Shown here: positions 53,390-64,000 of the stretch, piece by piece
Numbering within the stretch: position 1 is the stretch's first letter
Layout: every line of letters starts with the position of its first letter
Assembly (NCBI RefSeq): GCF_000350225.1
Contig: NW_005179026.1
Span: 434,001 to 498,000, forward strand
Source of the DNA: Chondrus crispus
Lineage: Eukaryota > Rhodophyta > Florideophyceae > Gigartinales > Gigartinaceae
DNA length: 64,000 nt
Reading direction: 5' to 3'
The notes under the pieces: generated by a model
Databases searched by the model: none
What the model was told of the DNA's origin: nothing
Seen by the model: only the letters and a program-made list of their open reading frames with translations
Made by a program: the position numbers and the translations under genes

Positions 53390-54889
53390 TCAGTCATGAA
53401 TCACAAGCCTCTGACCGTGTTTGCGTTTTTTGGAGAACCCTGTCCCTTTCAGTGCGTCATACAATGGCGCCGCCGACTCTGCGAAGTGGTCCACAAACGC
53501 CGCAAAATAGTTCACCAGACCCAAAAATCGCATCAACTCGTCCCCTGATACCGGTTCTGTCAATGCTCTGATGGCTTCCACATGCCTGTCTGATGGTCGC
53601 AACCCATTCGCGTCCACCACGTGGCCAAGTATCTCCGTACTCCTTACACCGAATGCACATTTGGACAGCTTTAACCTCACTCCAGCGGCTAGTAGTATGT
53701 CCAAGATTGAGACGAGCGATGCGAGGTGCTCTTCCTCGGTTGCCGTCCCGACGGATGTATCGTCCATGAAGACCAGAACGTCCTTCCCCTTCCGGTCTCC
53801 CAAAATAAAATTGATAATGCGTTGAAACGTACCTGGCGAATTCTTCAGACCCTGCGGTAGTCGGGTATAATGTAGTAGCCCCAACACGGTTCGGATAGCG
53901 GTACATGCCCTCGAATCAGGATGTAGATCGACCTGATAGAATCCATCTTTTAGGTCGAAGACCGAAAAGATGCGTTTGGATACCAACCAGTCGAGGGTGT
54001 CCCGAACATTCTCCATGGGGTACGAGTCGGTTACCGTCAGACTATTCAACCGACGGAAGTCTGACGTAACCCTAGTACCTCCGTCCTTTTTTCGCACGAA
54101 CACGTTGTTCGCCGCCCAGGGAGATACGGACGGCTCCAGTATCCCCAGTTTAAGCAACTTCGTCATAGCGGCCCTTTCAACCTCCTCCTCCTTTGGCGAT
54201 CGGCGCCTTAGCGGTTCACATACGGGTTTAGCATCGGGTTGCAGGGGGATTACATGCGCAGTTCCCTTAATTTTCCCCAATCCCTTGAAAATTTCGCGAC
54301 GATCCCACAGAATTTGCCGTAGTTGCTGCCGTTTTGCCAGGTCCGTAGAGAAAGTGCGAAGGTCCATGTTTTTGATGGTGTCATCTACATCGGCGTCCTC
54401 TATGACCGCACACACACTTTCCTCGAGCTCCACATTTGCCGCCTCTCGGTTGCGGCTACATAACGCGCCATGTACCCTTGTGCCCTTCACCAAGATGGAA
54501 GCAGAATCCTTTTCCAAGTCTAAAATTAATCCATTTTCTCGCCAAAAACGTCGGCCAATCAGAATCCGATCTGGGAGGGTTGACATCACACGCACCTCGC
54601 GTGTAAATGTCTGCTGCCAAAACTCAAACTGCAGAGTCCCCGTACCAACAACACCCAACTTCCCCCCATCCGCTGCACAAGCAGCACCACCCCTCGACTT
54701 CAGCTTCCCCCCGTTTGCAGCAAACCATCCATGATCCACCCATATAGATAAGGCTACAGTATCAATAGGGACCACCAGCGACTCGCCGAATGCCTGTAGC
54801 CTTACCGCTACTTCCTCCTCGTCCCACCCTTGCCGAATTTTCGGCTCACTGCAGGAGCACACCTGCTCCTGTTCCCCTTCCGTCGTCAC
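53390..54889 (-). pseudogene. Gypsy protease and reverse transcriptase
   Basis: First in-frame ATG at 54889 (500 codons); pol probably begins slightly upstream, overlapping the gag stop in another frame near AGAAATTAAAAA. The protease region has IDTVALS where the catalytic D-T-G should be, so the Gly is replaced by Val. It later has the DRILIGRRF block. RT motifs in order: KLGILEPSVSPWAANNVFVRKKDGG is the entry, then TSDFRRLN, FSVFDLKDGFYQV, LPQGLKNSPGTFQ, VFMDDTSVG (F-M-D-D in place of Y-x-D-D), LSKCAFG and ILGH. The ORF ends at TGA 53390-53392, where a Trp codon would fit; the frame continues into RNase H. Non-functional copy. Confidence 0.9.
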
Positions 54890-54900
54890 TTTGGCGGTTT

Positions 54901-56339
54901 TTAATTTCTGGCGTGCCGCATCGGGGGATTCATACCCCCCATTCCTTTTCCCGCACCCCTAACGGCATTCCCCCTTGCCATGTCCGCCCTGCGTTTGTCA
55001 CAGTAACGCACGATATGGCCCATGCGTTGACAATAGTGGCATTTGACATGACCAAAACGCTCGTCGGGTGCCCTGACAGCGACTGAGTGCACCGACGCCT
55101 GTTTCGCCGGCTCTGCAATCTCCCTGACATGCTCCCGGGCTGTATTCTGTCGTGCCGATGACAGACGGGATACTACACTGACCACCGAGTCAAAATCTCC
55201 TGTTACCAACACGGCTTGGTCTTGCAACTTCTGCGGAAGTCCCGCCTTGAAGCGGTTCAGTAGGACCTCATCAGATACCGGTGTCGCTAAGGTCATGGAT
55301 GCCGATCTCAAACGGTCTGCGTATGTCGCAACGGACTCCTGGCGTTCGTTCCAGCGCAGGGCGAAGAAAGTGTCCTGCAGCGCTGCGCGGTGGGCCTTGT
55401 TACACAACCTATCCTCCAAACGGCTCCACAACGTCTCGGCATATGCGTTGATGTAGGTACGAGCCACATCCTCGTACACTCGAAGCGCATCTTTCTCAAA
55501 GGCGCATGGGATCAGCCGACGTTCCGCTTTTTCCGAAATAGGAAAATCATTCAACAACCTGTTCCACGTACGTCGAGCGTCAAAGAACGAGCCATCCCCG
55601 ATCTTCTTGCATCTCGATGTCTCGAACGCCGCCTTGTAGATTTTGTAGGCCACTTGGATGGGGTAAGTTTCATACTCTGGGTCTTTATAACTGGTGCTGC
55701 TGGGCGGTGACGGTCATGATTCCCACATGCGTGTTCGTTATGCTGGGAGCCACACGGATGCTTCTGCACTGTGTCTTTGGGAAGCTGCGGTGCGTCCAGG
55801 TGGCCCTCATCGTTGGGCATAAGTTTGCCTCCACCTTCCTTCCATTCTGTTCTGGCCCCATCCGAATCCAAGCTCTCATGTTCCCCATCCGAGCCAGCTT
55901 CCATGGCGATGTTAACTTGTTCCGCATTCCCCTTAGCTTTCATGGCGGTCATTCTCTGCTGAAGGGTATTAATACTGTCAATCTGATCGGCTACCTGGCG
56001 GACCATACCCTGTAGAGCGTTGGTGATGTCGGCCAGCGCCCCGAGGATCATCCTATTACCATCCCTTCGCCCCCCGTCCGACGTTGCTAGAGAACCTCCT
56101 GCTCCAGCCATACAAACTTCTACTGTGTCCGCCCTTGATGGAGAACCTTCTGCTCTAACCTCACGAACTTCTTCCCCGTCCGCCCTTGATGGAGAACCTT
56201 CAGCTCCAACGCGAACCCCCTCAACCTCCGATCCTCCTGTGACCTCCGTCTCCTGAGCGGGCATCGCAGGTGCTTCGGCACCGGCAGCTTCACTTGCTGC
56301 ATCATCTTTTGTGGGGTTGCTCCTCGTCCCGCTCACCAT
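54901..56339 (-). pseudogene. Gypsy gag with one frameshift
   Basis: ATG 56339 starts an acidic, Glu/Ala-rich N-terminal part with two EGSPSRAD repeats and a coiled-coil-like segment (NALQGMVRQVADQIDSINTL). Near 55690-55710 the frame shifts. From there to 54901 follows the capsid-like part (TYINAYAETLWSRLEDRLCN, FFALRWNERQESVATYADRL, LNRFKAGLPQKLQDQAV) and a CCHC knuckle CHYCQRMGHIVRYC (about 55040). It ends in TAA. Gag forms the particle and packages RNA. Length once joined is about 480 residues, normal for gypsy. Confidence 0.85.
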
Positions 56340-56452
56340 TGCAATTGCTGTGTCTTACTGTACTTGAGATTACGAAATCAAGACTTCTTTCGTACCTTGC
56401 TTTGCTTACCTTCGACGACTGACAACAGTCGCACACGGTAAAAACGCTTTTA

Positions 56453-56845
56453 TGTAACGTGCTGATCTCACACGTTAGTGTCTGTTGAAGTAAACACTCA
56501 ACTGTCGGCCAGACAGTCGACAATGCGACGAGACAGCGTCACACTAGACACAATTAGGCACTCACAGGCTTTCACAGATAAAACTTTACTGGTTGATAGC
56601 TCTCACAGTTGCAAGTACTAATTGGGTAGCTTCGTAAATTACGATACCTCAGAGCTGGCATGCCTTAAATAGACACTCCCTACGCCCCTTTAGCCACCAA
56701 TATAATAGTGCTAAATGCACTAATGCACACCTGTTAACTAACTCCAATCACAACACAAAAATTCACACACAATTCATCGATTACTTAATGCACGCTGTCG
56801 GCCTGTCAACTTGCATTTTCTCTTGCCGGCCGTTCCCTTGCAACA
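56453..56845 (-). repeat. 5' LTR of the gypsy element (minus orientation)
   Basis: Same 393-bp length as the other LTR, with about six substitutions between them. Confidence 0.92.
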
Positions 56846-59800
56846 GAACCCTCCAAAGCGCCTGATACCGCTTTTTCGCTCACTATTACTGCTGTTGTTT
56901 CGAGGGACCTCGATTAGTATTGACGACAGAAACTACATGTCTTCCGTTCTACAGTTACAGAAGCAGCAAGACATGCAGAGCTGTGGCTTCTATGTCATTG
57001 CGGCGTTCTCGACATTCTGCGAGGGGTCATCCACAGGTATAGATGTACCTGGTCTGTATTCTACTTACTCCTCCGTTCTTACGGAGCGGTATACAACGTT
57101 TTGCTTTGAGAAGTTTGTCGATGCCATTATGCAGCGCCCTGCTGAGCCCTCTGCTGTTATTCCTGCTGTCTCTAACGACATGAGGATTGAGCGAGACGGA
57201 AAAATAGAAGTTATGAATGCGTCCGTTGAAATGTACGTCATCTATTCTCGTAGGGAGCATCTACGCCGCCATGATGATCTCTGCATTGCTAGCGAAGATA
57301 CCGCGTCTGTTGACGGAAGTGCGCCCCAGCGTAAAACAGAGGGGATATACTCGGCATGTACAGAATGTTTAAACCCCCGCCCAATGGTTAGATGTCTGGT
57401 TACTCCTACTAGCAACGACGGAAAGGTTGGGTTTGGGGACGTTATCTAGTTGGACACTGTGATACCACCACCCGAGGTACCTCCGAACTCTGAGGAAACG
57501 ACCAGTGCGCTATCGGTGCCGCTTGCACAATTCATTGAGTCTCCTCATCGGCATGTATATCTAAGCAGTGCAAATACTGCCGCTCCGGAGAAAGTGCTAA
57601 TGGCCTCCAACTTCTTTTCGTATGTGTATATTGTGATGGAAGAGGGTCACATTCTGGGTCTTCCCTTCGTGAAGGACTACGTGAAGATAGAATGGATTAT
57701 TCGCGTCCGTCTCCGATGCCGCCGGTATAAAGGTCCGAAGAAATCTACGCCAGACTCGAAGCGGAACGAAAAATGTCAAGCGAGATTGATTGCGCAGTTG
57801 CGCAGGTCAGATCATGTATGGGAAATGCGGTTTCTTTCAACGCATAACCACATGCAGGATGACGCTGTGCATGACTCAGATATCAGGAGCCGGTTGGTAC
57901 GAATGAAGGACAGCCTGAGTTCCCGGTATGCTGGTATTGCCAGGGAGTTTGAGGCATTCTCCGGCCTCGTGGTGTCTGACGTAGGTGAACTGGCCAGTGG
58001 AAGGGGCAGCCCTTCCACCAACTTAGGGAGAGGCGGGACAGATTGTCCGTGGCGATCTGAAGAAAGAGATAGACCGAACGCAATTGCCATCACACCCCGT
58101 GCTGAGAACCGAGAGGATGAGGATTTGGTTGTGACAGTGTCGGCAAAACATCCCGGGTTGGAAGCGGAGGTGCTGCCGCGACAGGGGGAACCGCAGTCCG
58201 CAGAGGGTCAAGACGGGGTTCGAGTACAGATGACGGACTCCATTCACGGATACTTGCAATCGGTAGATATATCCATGGAGGGTCGCGATATAGTACGGGA
58301 ACTGAAGCACATCTTGGAGTGCTTTAGATATAGCATGAAGATTCGGAGGTCAACCTACGCACATGACAGCGATGGCCTTGCTGGAAAGGGTCGACAGCAG
58401 CTTTTGAAAGCCGACTTCGTTTGTTCACGTGGTAAAGAACTGAAATTGAAGTTGAACTGTCGCTTTAAGTTCACAGTGTTGACTGGTGCAAATGTCTTTT
58501 TCAGAGGTACACAGGACGAACTAGATGCCGCGGAGGATCTAGAAAAGATCTATTCTGTGAGGTTTGCAGAGGTATGGCACAACCATCTTCCCTCTGGAAA
58601 TTTGATGAAAAGTATACTCCCCCCCGCCATGATGAAAGAGGCCTTGGGCATGAAGCATAAGTCGCTGGTCCGTACTGAGGACATTGTTCGACATTTGGAA
58701 GATAAATATGGATTTCATTTGAATCGTTATGCTATAGCTCGAAAACTGCGATGGCACCTGCGGAAGAACCATCCAGCAGAGCGTGATTGTCAACTACTGA
58801 TCGAAAAACTGCTAGAATACGTGAACACACTGCCTGACATGTTTGCAAAGACGCGTGTGGTCGACAAGCATACTCTACATTCTGTGTGTTGGTCCTTCCC
58901 GGAATGGAGGGAAGATTTCATGAAGTACGGTGTCGTTCCGGGAGTTTCCATTGATGCGAAGGCATTGGCAAACTGCTACAACATTCCTTTAGTGAACATT
59001 TGAGGACAAAACATGGCGCTCTATGCCTGTACTTCATGGGATTCATTCCTTCAGAAGACTCCAAAGGGTTCGCATGGTTCATACGGCAGTTCGTGGAATG
59101 TATGGGAATGTCGCCGCGATTGTGGGCCTGCGATCAAGATTTCGCTATCATTGGCGCGATAAAGGATGTCATTCCGGACGCTCTTGTCATCCTAGATGAC
59201 TGGCATCTTAACTAAAATCAACTGAAGAACACAGCGAGCGACGCGAAGGTGCAGGGGAGGCCTGAGGTTTCGGAGCTGATGTCAGGGGCCTTGATCGGTT
59301 AAGAGCCAGCAACAGCTCCACAGAGTTCGCGAGACGAAGAGAGGAATTCGACAAGAAGTACTTCGCGAATAGAGAATATCCGAGGTGCTACTCCAGCTTG
59401 TACTACTTCAACCCTGACATGGTTGTGAAGTGCTTCAACCAATCGACATGTGGGCCCCGATTCTTCTTTCAGGGGTCGGGGTACTCAGAGTCCGCAAACT
59501 CCGCCTACAAACGCGTAGTAATGAGACGGGGAATCAGAATGGCACGCAATCCTGAAGAGATGCAAAGGTACTACAGTAAGAAGCATGTTGAGAGAGCACT
59601 TTCTGAGAAATGCGACAAGTTCAAGGACAAACGCAGTAAGATGATCGCACTGCAGTTGGGATACGGAAAAGAAGTCTGGGAACGTGTGGCCGAAGACCTT
59701 ATGCCGAGTGCCCTTCAATACTTCTTCAGCCACTCAGTGGAGTCGGCGCCGCGTTATCGTATTCGCAGTAGAACCTATATTGAACATGAGCGCTGGGGTG

Positions 59801-60790
59801 GTTGCGTAGAGTTCTCAAGTGTTTGCGGAAGAGCCCCCAACTGACAGTGAAGTTAGAATCCACCGTTTTATATGTCCCATCGAGATGCCAGACGAACCGT
59901 TCGTATCAGGCCTCTGTTCGTGCTCCTGGTCTCTCTCAACAGGCCTTCCCTGTCGCCATGCTGTGCGCGTCGGCACATTGTATACAGCCGGAGAAGTATC
60001 AGGTCTCCCGGAACATGTTTCTCTTCCCAGCAAGTATCCTCTTCACGCCATGTTTCACCCGTACTGGCGAAAAGATGGCGAAGGGTGGCAGGAGGAGGGC
60101 ATTGTTGCTCTGCGGCAGGGTGACGGCGAAGATGCAGCAGGGGAAGGCGACGAGAAAGATCGATACTGTGAGGATGGCAAACAGGACCTTGCAAAGACAG
60201 CACGCACCGCCCGTTTAGCATCTCGATATTTTTGTAACGGGCGGGCCGCGTGGAACAAGGTGCATCTCTGCATAGTGTCGAAAGGAATCACGGCGATGAA
60301 GAAAATGGATCGAATGATCCAGCTACTTTGCAGGGAAGGCAATAGAAACACCGAAACTGAAGATGTCGATATCGTCGGTGTAGTACGCAGCGTCGCTGTC
60401 ACGTTAGAGGCAGAACAGGGAGATAGTAGAGAGCCTCGGGACGTGTCGTTGGAGGAAGCCGCTGCCCTGGGGATTAGGAACTCTAATCAGGGAAGGGTGA
60501 AAGGAAGAGGAACCAAGAAGAGCGCGCGGTCTTGGACAGAGAAGCGTGGCAAGAAGCGGGGGAAGGGTGGCGCAGAGAAAGGAGACCAAGGTAACCCACC
60601 TGCGACTCAAGATAATCTCCCTGCGGCTCAACCAGCGACTCAACCAGCGACTCAATCAGCGACTCAATCAGCGTCTCAACCAGCGTCTACACAACAGCAC
60701 TCCACCGCCGTTGTGCCCGTGCAGTCTCCAGCGATGATGGGTCCGCTTTGGCAGTTGCCGTACTACGATACCCAGAATGGAACGCAGTAA
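56846..60790 (+). pseudogene. MULE transposase with N-terminal Ulp1 protease, after the LTR insertion
   Basis: The frame resumes after GAAC with PPKRLIPLFR and the protease Cys motif QKQQDMQSCGFYVIAAF (Cys about 56982). An in-frame TAG (57447-57449) follows, then a FAR1/WRKY-GCM1-type zinc region (57690-57860, with LRCRRYK, NEKCQARL, STHNH). Next is a MULE catalytic region: VPGVSIDAKALANCYNIPL (about 58940), frameshift near 58998, GFIPSEDSKGFAWFIRQFVE, WACDQDFAIIGAI and LDDWHLN (about 59205). A TAA, another frame (59290-59844), and a SWIM zinc finger (CSCSWSLSTGLPCRH, about 59925-59970) follow. The tail (60100-60790) is basic, with PATQ/SATQ repeats. Fusion of a Ulp1 protease to a MULE recalls the plant Kaonashi and other protease-carrying MULEs. 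It carries several lesions and is dead. Confidence 0.82.
60623..60690 (+). repeat. 12-bp tandem repeat in the MULE C-terminus
   Basis: About six copies of CAGCGACTCAAC-like units encoding PATQ/SATQ/SASQ. Confidence 0.85.
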
Positions 60791-61314
60791 GATCTTGTAC
60801 ATAAAGTGACGGTACACCTCCCACAGAGGTCATTTTGAAGGGTGCTGCCAAATTTTGGGCCCTTCAGGCCTGCCTGGGAGCTCAAAAATTCTGAATTTTT
60901 CCTGTACCATTTGTTTCAATTTTTTTCACTAAGTCTTTTTGAAATTGAACAAGAATGCAACACCTTGCCACGATGGGAGGGTCATTCATCATTCATCATT
61001 CACGGCTGATGACCTTGCCACCTCCCTTCTACTATTATAGTGGTGCGCAGATTGACATTGGAGTGCCATGCTGAGTGATAAATGAATGGACATACATTTC
61101 AGTCTGTGTACTAATTTCTCAATGTACTTTGAGCAGGCTGCTGCGCTGAGCGCAACTTCCGGGGCCGCTGTAACTCATTTAGTAGTTAATATCTGAGCAG
61201 CCTCCGTTGAACGTTAAGAATGCACCTAACTTAGGTCTGAACCGAGCAGTTAGGAATTTTTCACTAATCTACGATCCTTCGCAAAACCATTGTACGTTAC
61301 GACCCAGCACCATT
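60791..61314. other. No gene seen
   Basis: AT-rich. CATTCATCATTCATCATTCA at 60989-61008 is a short tandem repeat. Expected 3' end of the MULE; no TIR partner was identified upstream of 49991. Confidence 0.35.
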
Positions 61315-64000
61315 TTAATGTCGACGACGCTTTCCGCGCTTCCAGTCGTCCTCGTCCTCATCATCTTCGGCTGAGTAAAACGCTTCGGCGTACTGCTCAG
61401 CATCCTCGACGAGGATATCGCGGAAGAAATGATGCATCTGCCGGGTGTCCAAGACAAAAAACATTCCTGCCAGTTGTTTCCTTATGTGGAACCCCTCGGC
61501 AAAGTCTGTGTCGTTGCCAGTCACCAACAACCGCGACATCTCTCTCAGCGCAGACGCAGTCGCGCTCATCCCCATCTCCTCAAACCGCGTTACTTGCCAA
61601 TGCAGATCCGAAGGCCATACCTTCTCCGTCTTATACCCGTGTTCCAACATCTTACCCACAAAGGTAGCGAGGCCCTTGTTCCCCCTGTCTGCGTAGACGC
61701 TGACAAATTCCTCAACGTGCTCAGCGCCGTTGTAGTAGTCCGGCATCGCAGTGCCACTTGCAGCCTGCATCGCCATCATGTCCATCCGCCGCCCTCTCCT
61801 TCGCATTATGCATTTCAACAACCTACGCGCGCGTTTCTAGTCAAACCCGGGGTGGGGCACACTCTGCAAAACGCGGTTGAAAGACGCAGGGTTCCTCGAA
61901 GGATCCAAGCGATTCGTCGTCCCCAACCTGCGCTCGTCACCAATCGGACGACTTGCCCTTCTGCTCTTCTGCTCGTCGTGAGCTTCACGGACAGTCCCCA
62001 ATTGAAGCCGACGAGCAGGTCCACCAGGCAGATCTCGAGCTGGAGAACGTCTTCTCCCGGGGTCGTCCCGTCATGATTGAGACTCATCCTCACTGGTTGA
62101 TGAATCCGAGGACAGTTCCATACCCCGCCTTATTTTCCTTCCCCTTTTCTTACCTCCGCGTCGCGATGTTTTCTTTCGACGCGGCGGAGATTTATCCTCA
62201 CTGGTGCTTTCCCGCTCGCGTCTCTTCCTCCGTATATCTTTCTTTCGGCGGTGGTTACGCCGCCTCCGCGAGTTTTCATCGCTACTGTCGGAGTCCGAAG
62301 ACGAGGTGGAATCACTATCGTCCTCTTCATGCGCCCCTTTCGCTTCTTCCTCTTCCCCTTCGCCTTACGTACTGCCCCCGCATTACCCTCATCTCTTATT
62401 GGCGGGGCTGTCTCCGTCCGTGCGGGTTCACCTCCCCCTTGTGTTTGTGGTAGGGAAGGCAAACGAGACGGGGTTAGGTTCCCGCCTTGAGGCAACCAGT
62501 TCGCATGTCGCGGTGGTGTTCGCGGGCGCGGAGGGAAAAAGGGAGGCTCAAGTCCGCTTCGGTCAGGGCCGCGGTAGTTCCCTGGAGGACCAAAGTTGTC
62601 GCCACGGAATTACCCTGCCCATCACCATGAATGTTATCATTGAACCGAACAGTAGGTCCCTGATTGTAATTATCACTTTCTGGGAACCTTGGCTGCACGT
62701 TTCTCCACCACCCTCTACGCCCACGTGGAGAGGGAGGACTTCGGTTCTGAGATGGTGGTGGATGTGATCAACCGAACGAAGATGGTCGGCCTGGAAATCC
62801 ACGTCCGTCAAACCGCGGCTCTTCTTGCGCCCAGGATGATCCACGGGGAGGACCATTGAATTCTCTAGGACCCATTCTCGGTGAATCGCGATTGTTCCCC
62901 CATCCCCCATCCACCCGTCCTCTTCCATTTCTCCTTCCCCAATCCCCTCTTTCTCTTCTTCTTACAATTCCCCTTCCCGACCCTCCTCGTCCCCAATCCC
63001 AATCTCCACGTCCTCTTCCCCTGGCAAAGACTCTTCTTTGCAAACCACCTCGTCCACCTCTTGCAGACCCGCCGCCACTGCCCACGCGGCCCATTTCCTC
63101 CTCTAGTTCTGCCGCGACCGCGACCACGCCAGGCTGGTCGGTCACTCTCAGGTTGGCCGCGATTAAATCCTCTGTGTGCAGGAGATTGTGGTAGAGGATT
63201 CGGGTACGAGATGCTGGCGGTAACATGCTTTGGAATCGCCGTAGTTCTGCCGCCGCCAAGCAACCGCTCACGTCTCTCTTCCATCTTCATGCCGTTAAAA
63301 TCAGCATGCTTCTGTTCCCTGCGCCCTTTTGACTCCGCATTTCGTCGAAGTTGTTCTCGTCGCGCCGCGCCGTTCTGCTGGCACAGTCCTATTACTCTCG
63401 ACCCCTGTACCGCATTACGACGCTGTTGTAAGTCGTACCAATCCTCAGCCTGAGTAGCGGGAGCCTGAGTCGCGGAGACCTGAGTCGCGGGGCCTCAATC
63501 GCGGGGGTAAGCTCAGCGGCCACACACCCCTTTTTAGAACATGTGTTCGCTTCTTTCTCCTTTGTAGATGAAGAAGGCGCTCCTTTGTCAATAGTCGTAG
63601 ACTTAGATCTTGGGGCCGGCTGGAAAGGAGTCTTGGCTGGCGAAAACACAGATTTACGGGTTCTCAAACGGGGAATTCGTACCTCGTCCTCTTTCCGTTC
63701 CCCCTCTTTGCCGTTGGGTGATGGTTTTTGCGGCTTCGTATCGGGTTCTGGCTGAGCTGGTGGAAGTGGTACAGGTTGCGATTCTGGAGAGGATCCGCCG
63801 TCCGGGAGCTCACGAGAACTGCAGACTTCTTGGATGACTTCGTTGTCCGCATCACTCCCTGTTGTTTTCCTGTGTTCGATCTGCAAGCTGACTACCTTTT
63901 CTTCGTTGAAATCACCCGGGGACGCACTCTGCGAGGCATCACTGTCCTGTTGAGAAGTACCTTGAGAGGCGTGGGGCGTGGGGAGTACGGTTCGTGTCGT
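61315..64000 (-). pseudogene. Unidentified RGG/SR-rich protein gene, frameshifted, cut by window edge
   Basis: On the minus strand the coding signal enters from the right edge (DASQSASPGDFNEEKVVSLQ) and continues through a Pro/Lys/Ser-rich part (63886-63392). It then shifts frame into an RGG-type stretch (RGRGRGRTRGGNGPRGQW, about 63140-63080), more Gly/Arg repeats, and a piece with FPESDNYNQGPTVRFND. A Ser/Asp and Arg/Ser-rich segment follows (DSDSTSSSDSDSSDENSRRRR, 62330-62210), with a TGA at about 62072. The last part (61821-61315) is a clean 168-residue ORF with DYYNGAEHVEEFVSVYADRG, MSATASALREMSRLLVTGND and a C-terminal KRGKRRRH. At least four frame changes or stops separate the parts. 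RGG and SR tracts suggest RNA binding. It could be a host gene relic or the gag-like ORF of an unrecognised element; not resolved. Confidence 0.4.

Larger units (their letters stand above)
50468..56845 (-). mobile_element. Ty3/gypsy LTR retrotransposon inserted in the MULE
   Basis: 393-bp LTRs (50468-50860 and 56453-56845) are flanked by the 4-bp duplication GAAC (50464-50467; 56846-56849). Element order on the minus strand: gag (56339-54901), protease and RT (about 54889-53390), RNase H and integrase (53389-51890), chromodomain-like tail (to 51230). RT before integrase is the gypsy order. The LTRs differ at about six of 393 positions. Three nonsense codons and one gag frameshift disable it. 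No clear tRNA primer site follows the 5' LTR (TAAAAGCG...). Confidence 0.93.

Noticed and set aside
53970..54734. 254-codon plus-strand ORF
   Set aside because: Antisense to the gypsy reverse transcriptase, which has all RT motifs.
62881..63453. 190-codon plus-strand ORF
   Set aside because: Pro/Ser/Phe-rich complement of the RGG-encoding minus-strand sequence.

Overview
This window looks like a repeat-rich, gene-poor stretch of an intron-poor eukaryotic nuclear genome. The mixture of Ty1/copia, Ty3/gypsy, hAT, Tc1/mariner, pogo/jerky, piggyBac-like, PIF/Harbinger, MULE and restriction-endonuclease LINE sequence, with a few uninterrupted host-type genes, a chloroplast-type RsmG relic and Sel1/WD40 repeat proteins, resembles a florideophyte red alga such as Chondrus. 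That assignment is inference from general knowledge; nothing here proves the species.

Layout. 1-2.3 kb: a minus-strand copia element (decayed gag, intact protease-integrase) runs off the left edge. 3.2-4.4 kb: two unidentified ORF fragments. About 5-16.1 kb: an old hAT element that received a solo LTR (6691-7266, TSD AGTAT) and, in the opposite orientation, a 6.4 kb gag-plus-chromodomain LTR element of the same family (8142-14512, TSD GAACT). 16.3-19.8 kb: a short LINE derivative, a minisatellite, a WD40 relic and an MFS transporter relic. 20-24.3 kb: a broken Tc1/mariner, an apparently intact pogo/jerky element and a palindrome carrying a 73-bp mini-element. 24.9-33.2 kb is the most gene-like part: an intact DUF1772 membrane protein, an intact unidentified 381-aa protein, a truncated rsmG/gidB, a membrane-anchored Sel1-repeat gene with two frameshifts, and a GC-rich unidentified gene with one frameshift.

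34.0-39.3 kb: a DNA element with ~210-bp terminal inverted repeats and one unrecognised 514-aa Cys-rich protein. Its left repeat is split by a 2.8 kb piggyBac-like element, and the intact right repeat serves as the empty site, showing a CTAG target duplication instead of TTAA. 40.0-44.9 kb: a PIF/Harbinger element (TSD TAA) with a Myb-like ORF, a transposase remnant and a broken UDP-glucose 4-epimerase copy inside it. 45.0-46.8 kb: a LINE fragment (RT thumb plus restriction-like endonuclease) that shares both ends with the short derivative at 16.3 kb. 47.6-48.1 kb: a Harbinger MITE. About 50-60.8 kb: a MULE whose transposase carries an N-terminal Ulp1-type protease, split by a 6.4 kb minus-strand Ty3/gypsy element (TSD GAAC). 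61.3-64 kb: a frameshifted RGG/SR-rich minus-strand gene continuing past the right edge.

The genes do not form a pathway. The window is a record of nested insertions. The best candidates for something undescribed are the TIR element with the orphan 514-aa protein and the CTAG-targeting piggyBac-like element inserted in it.
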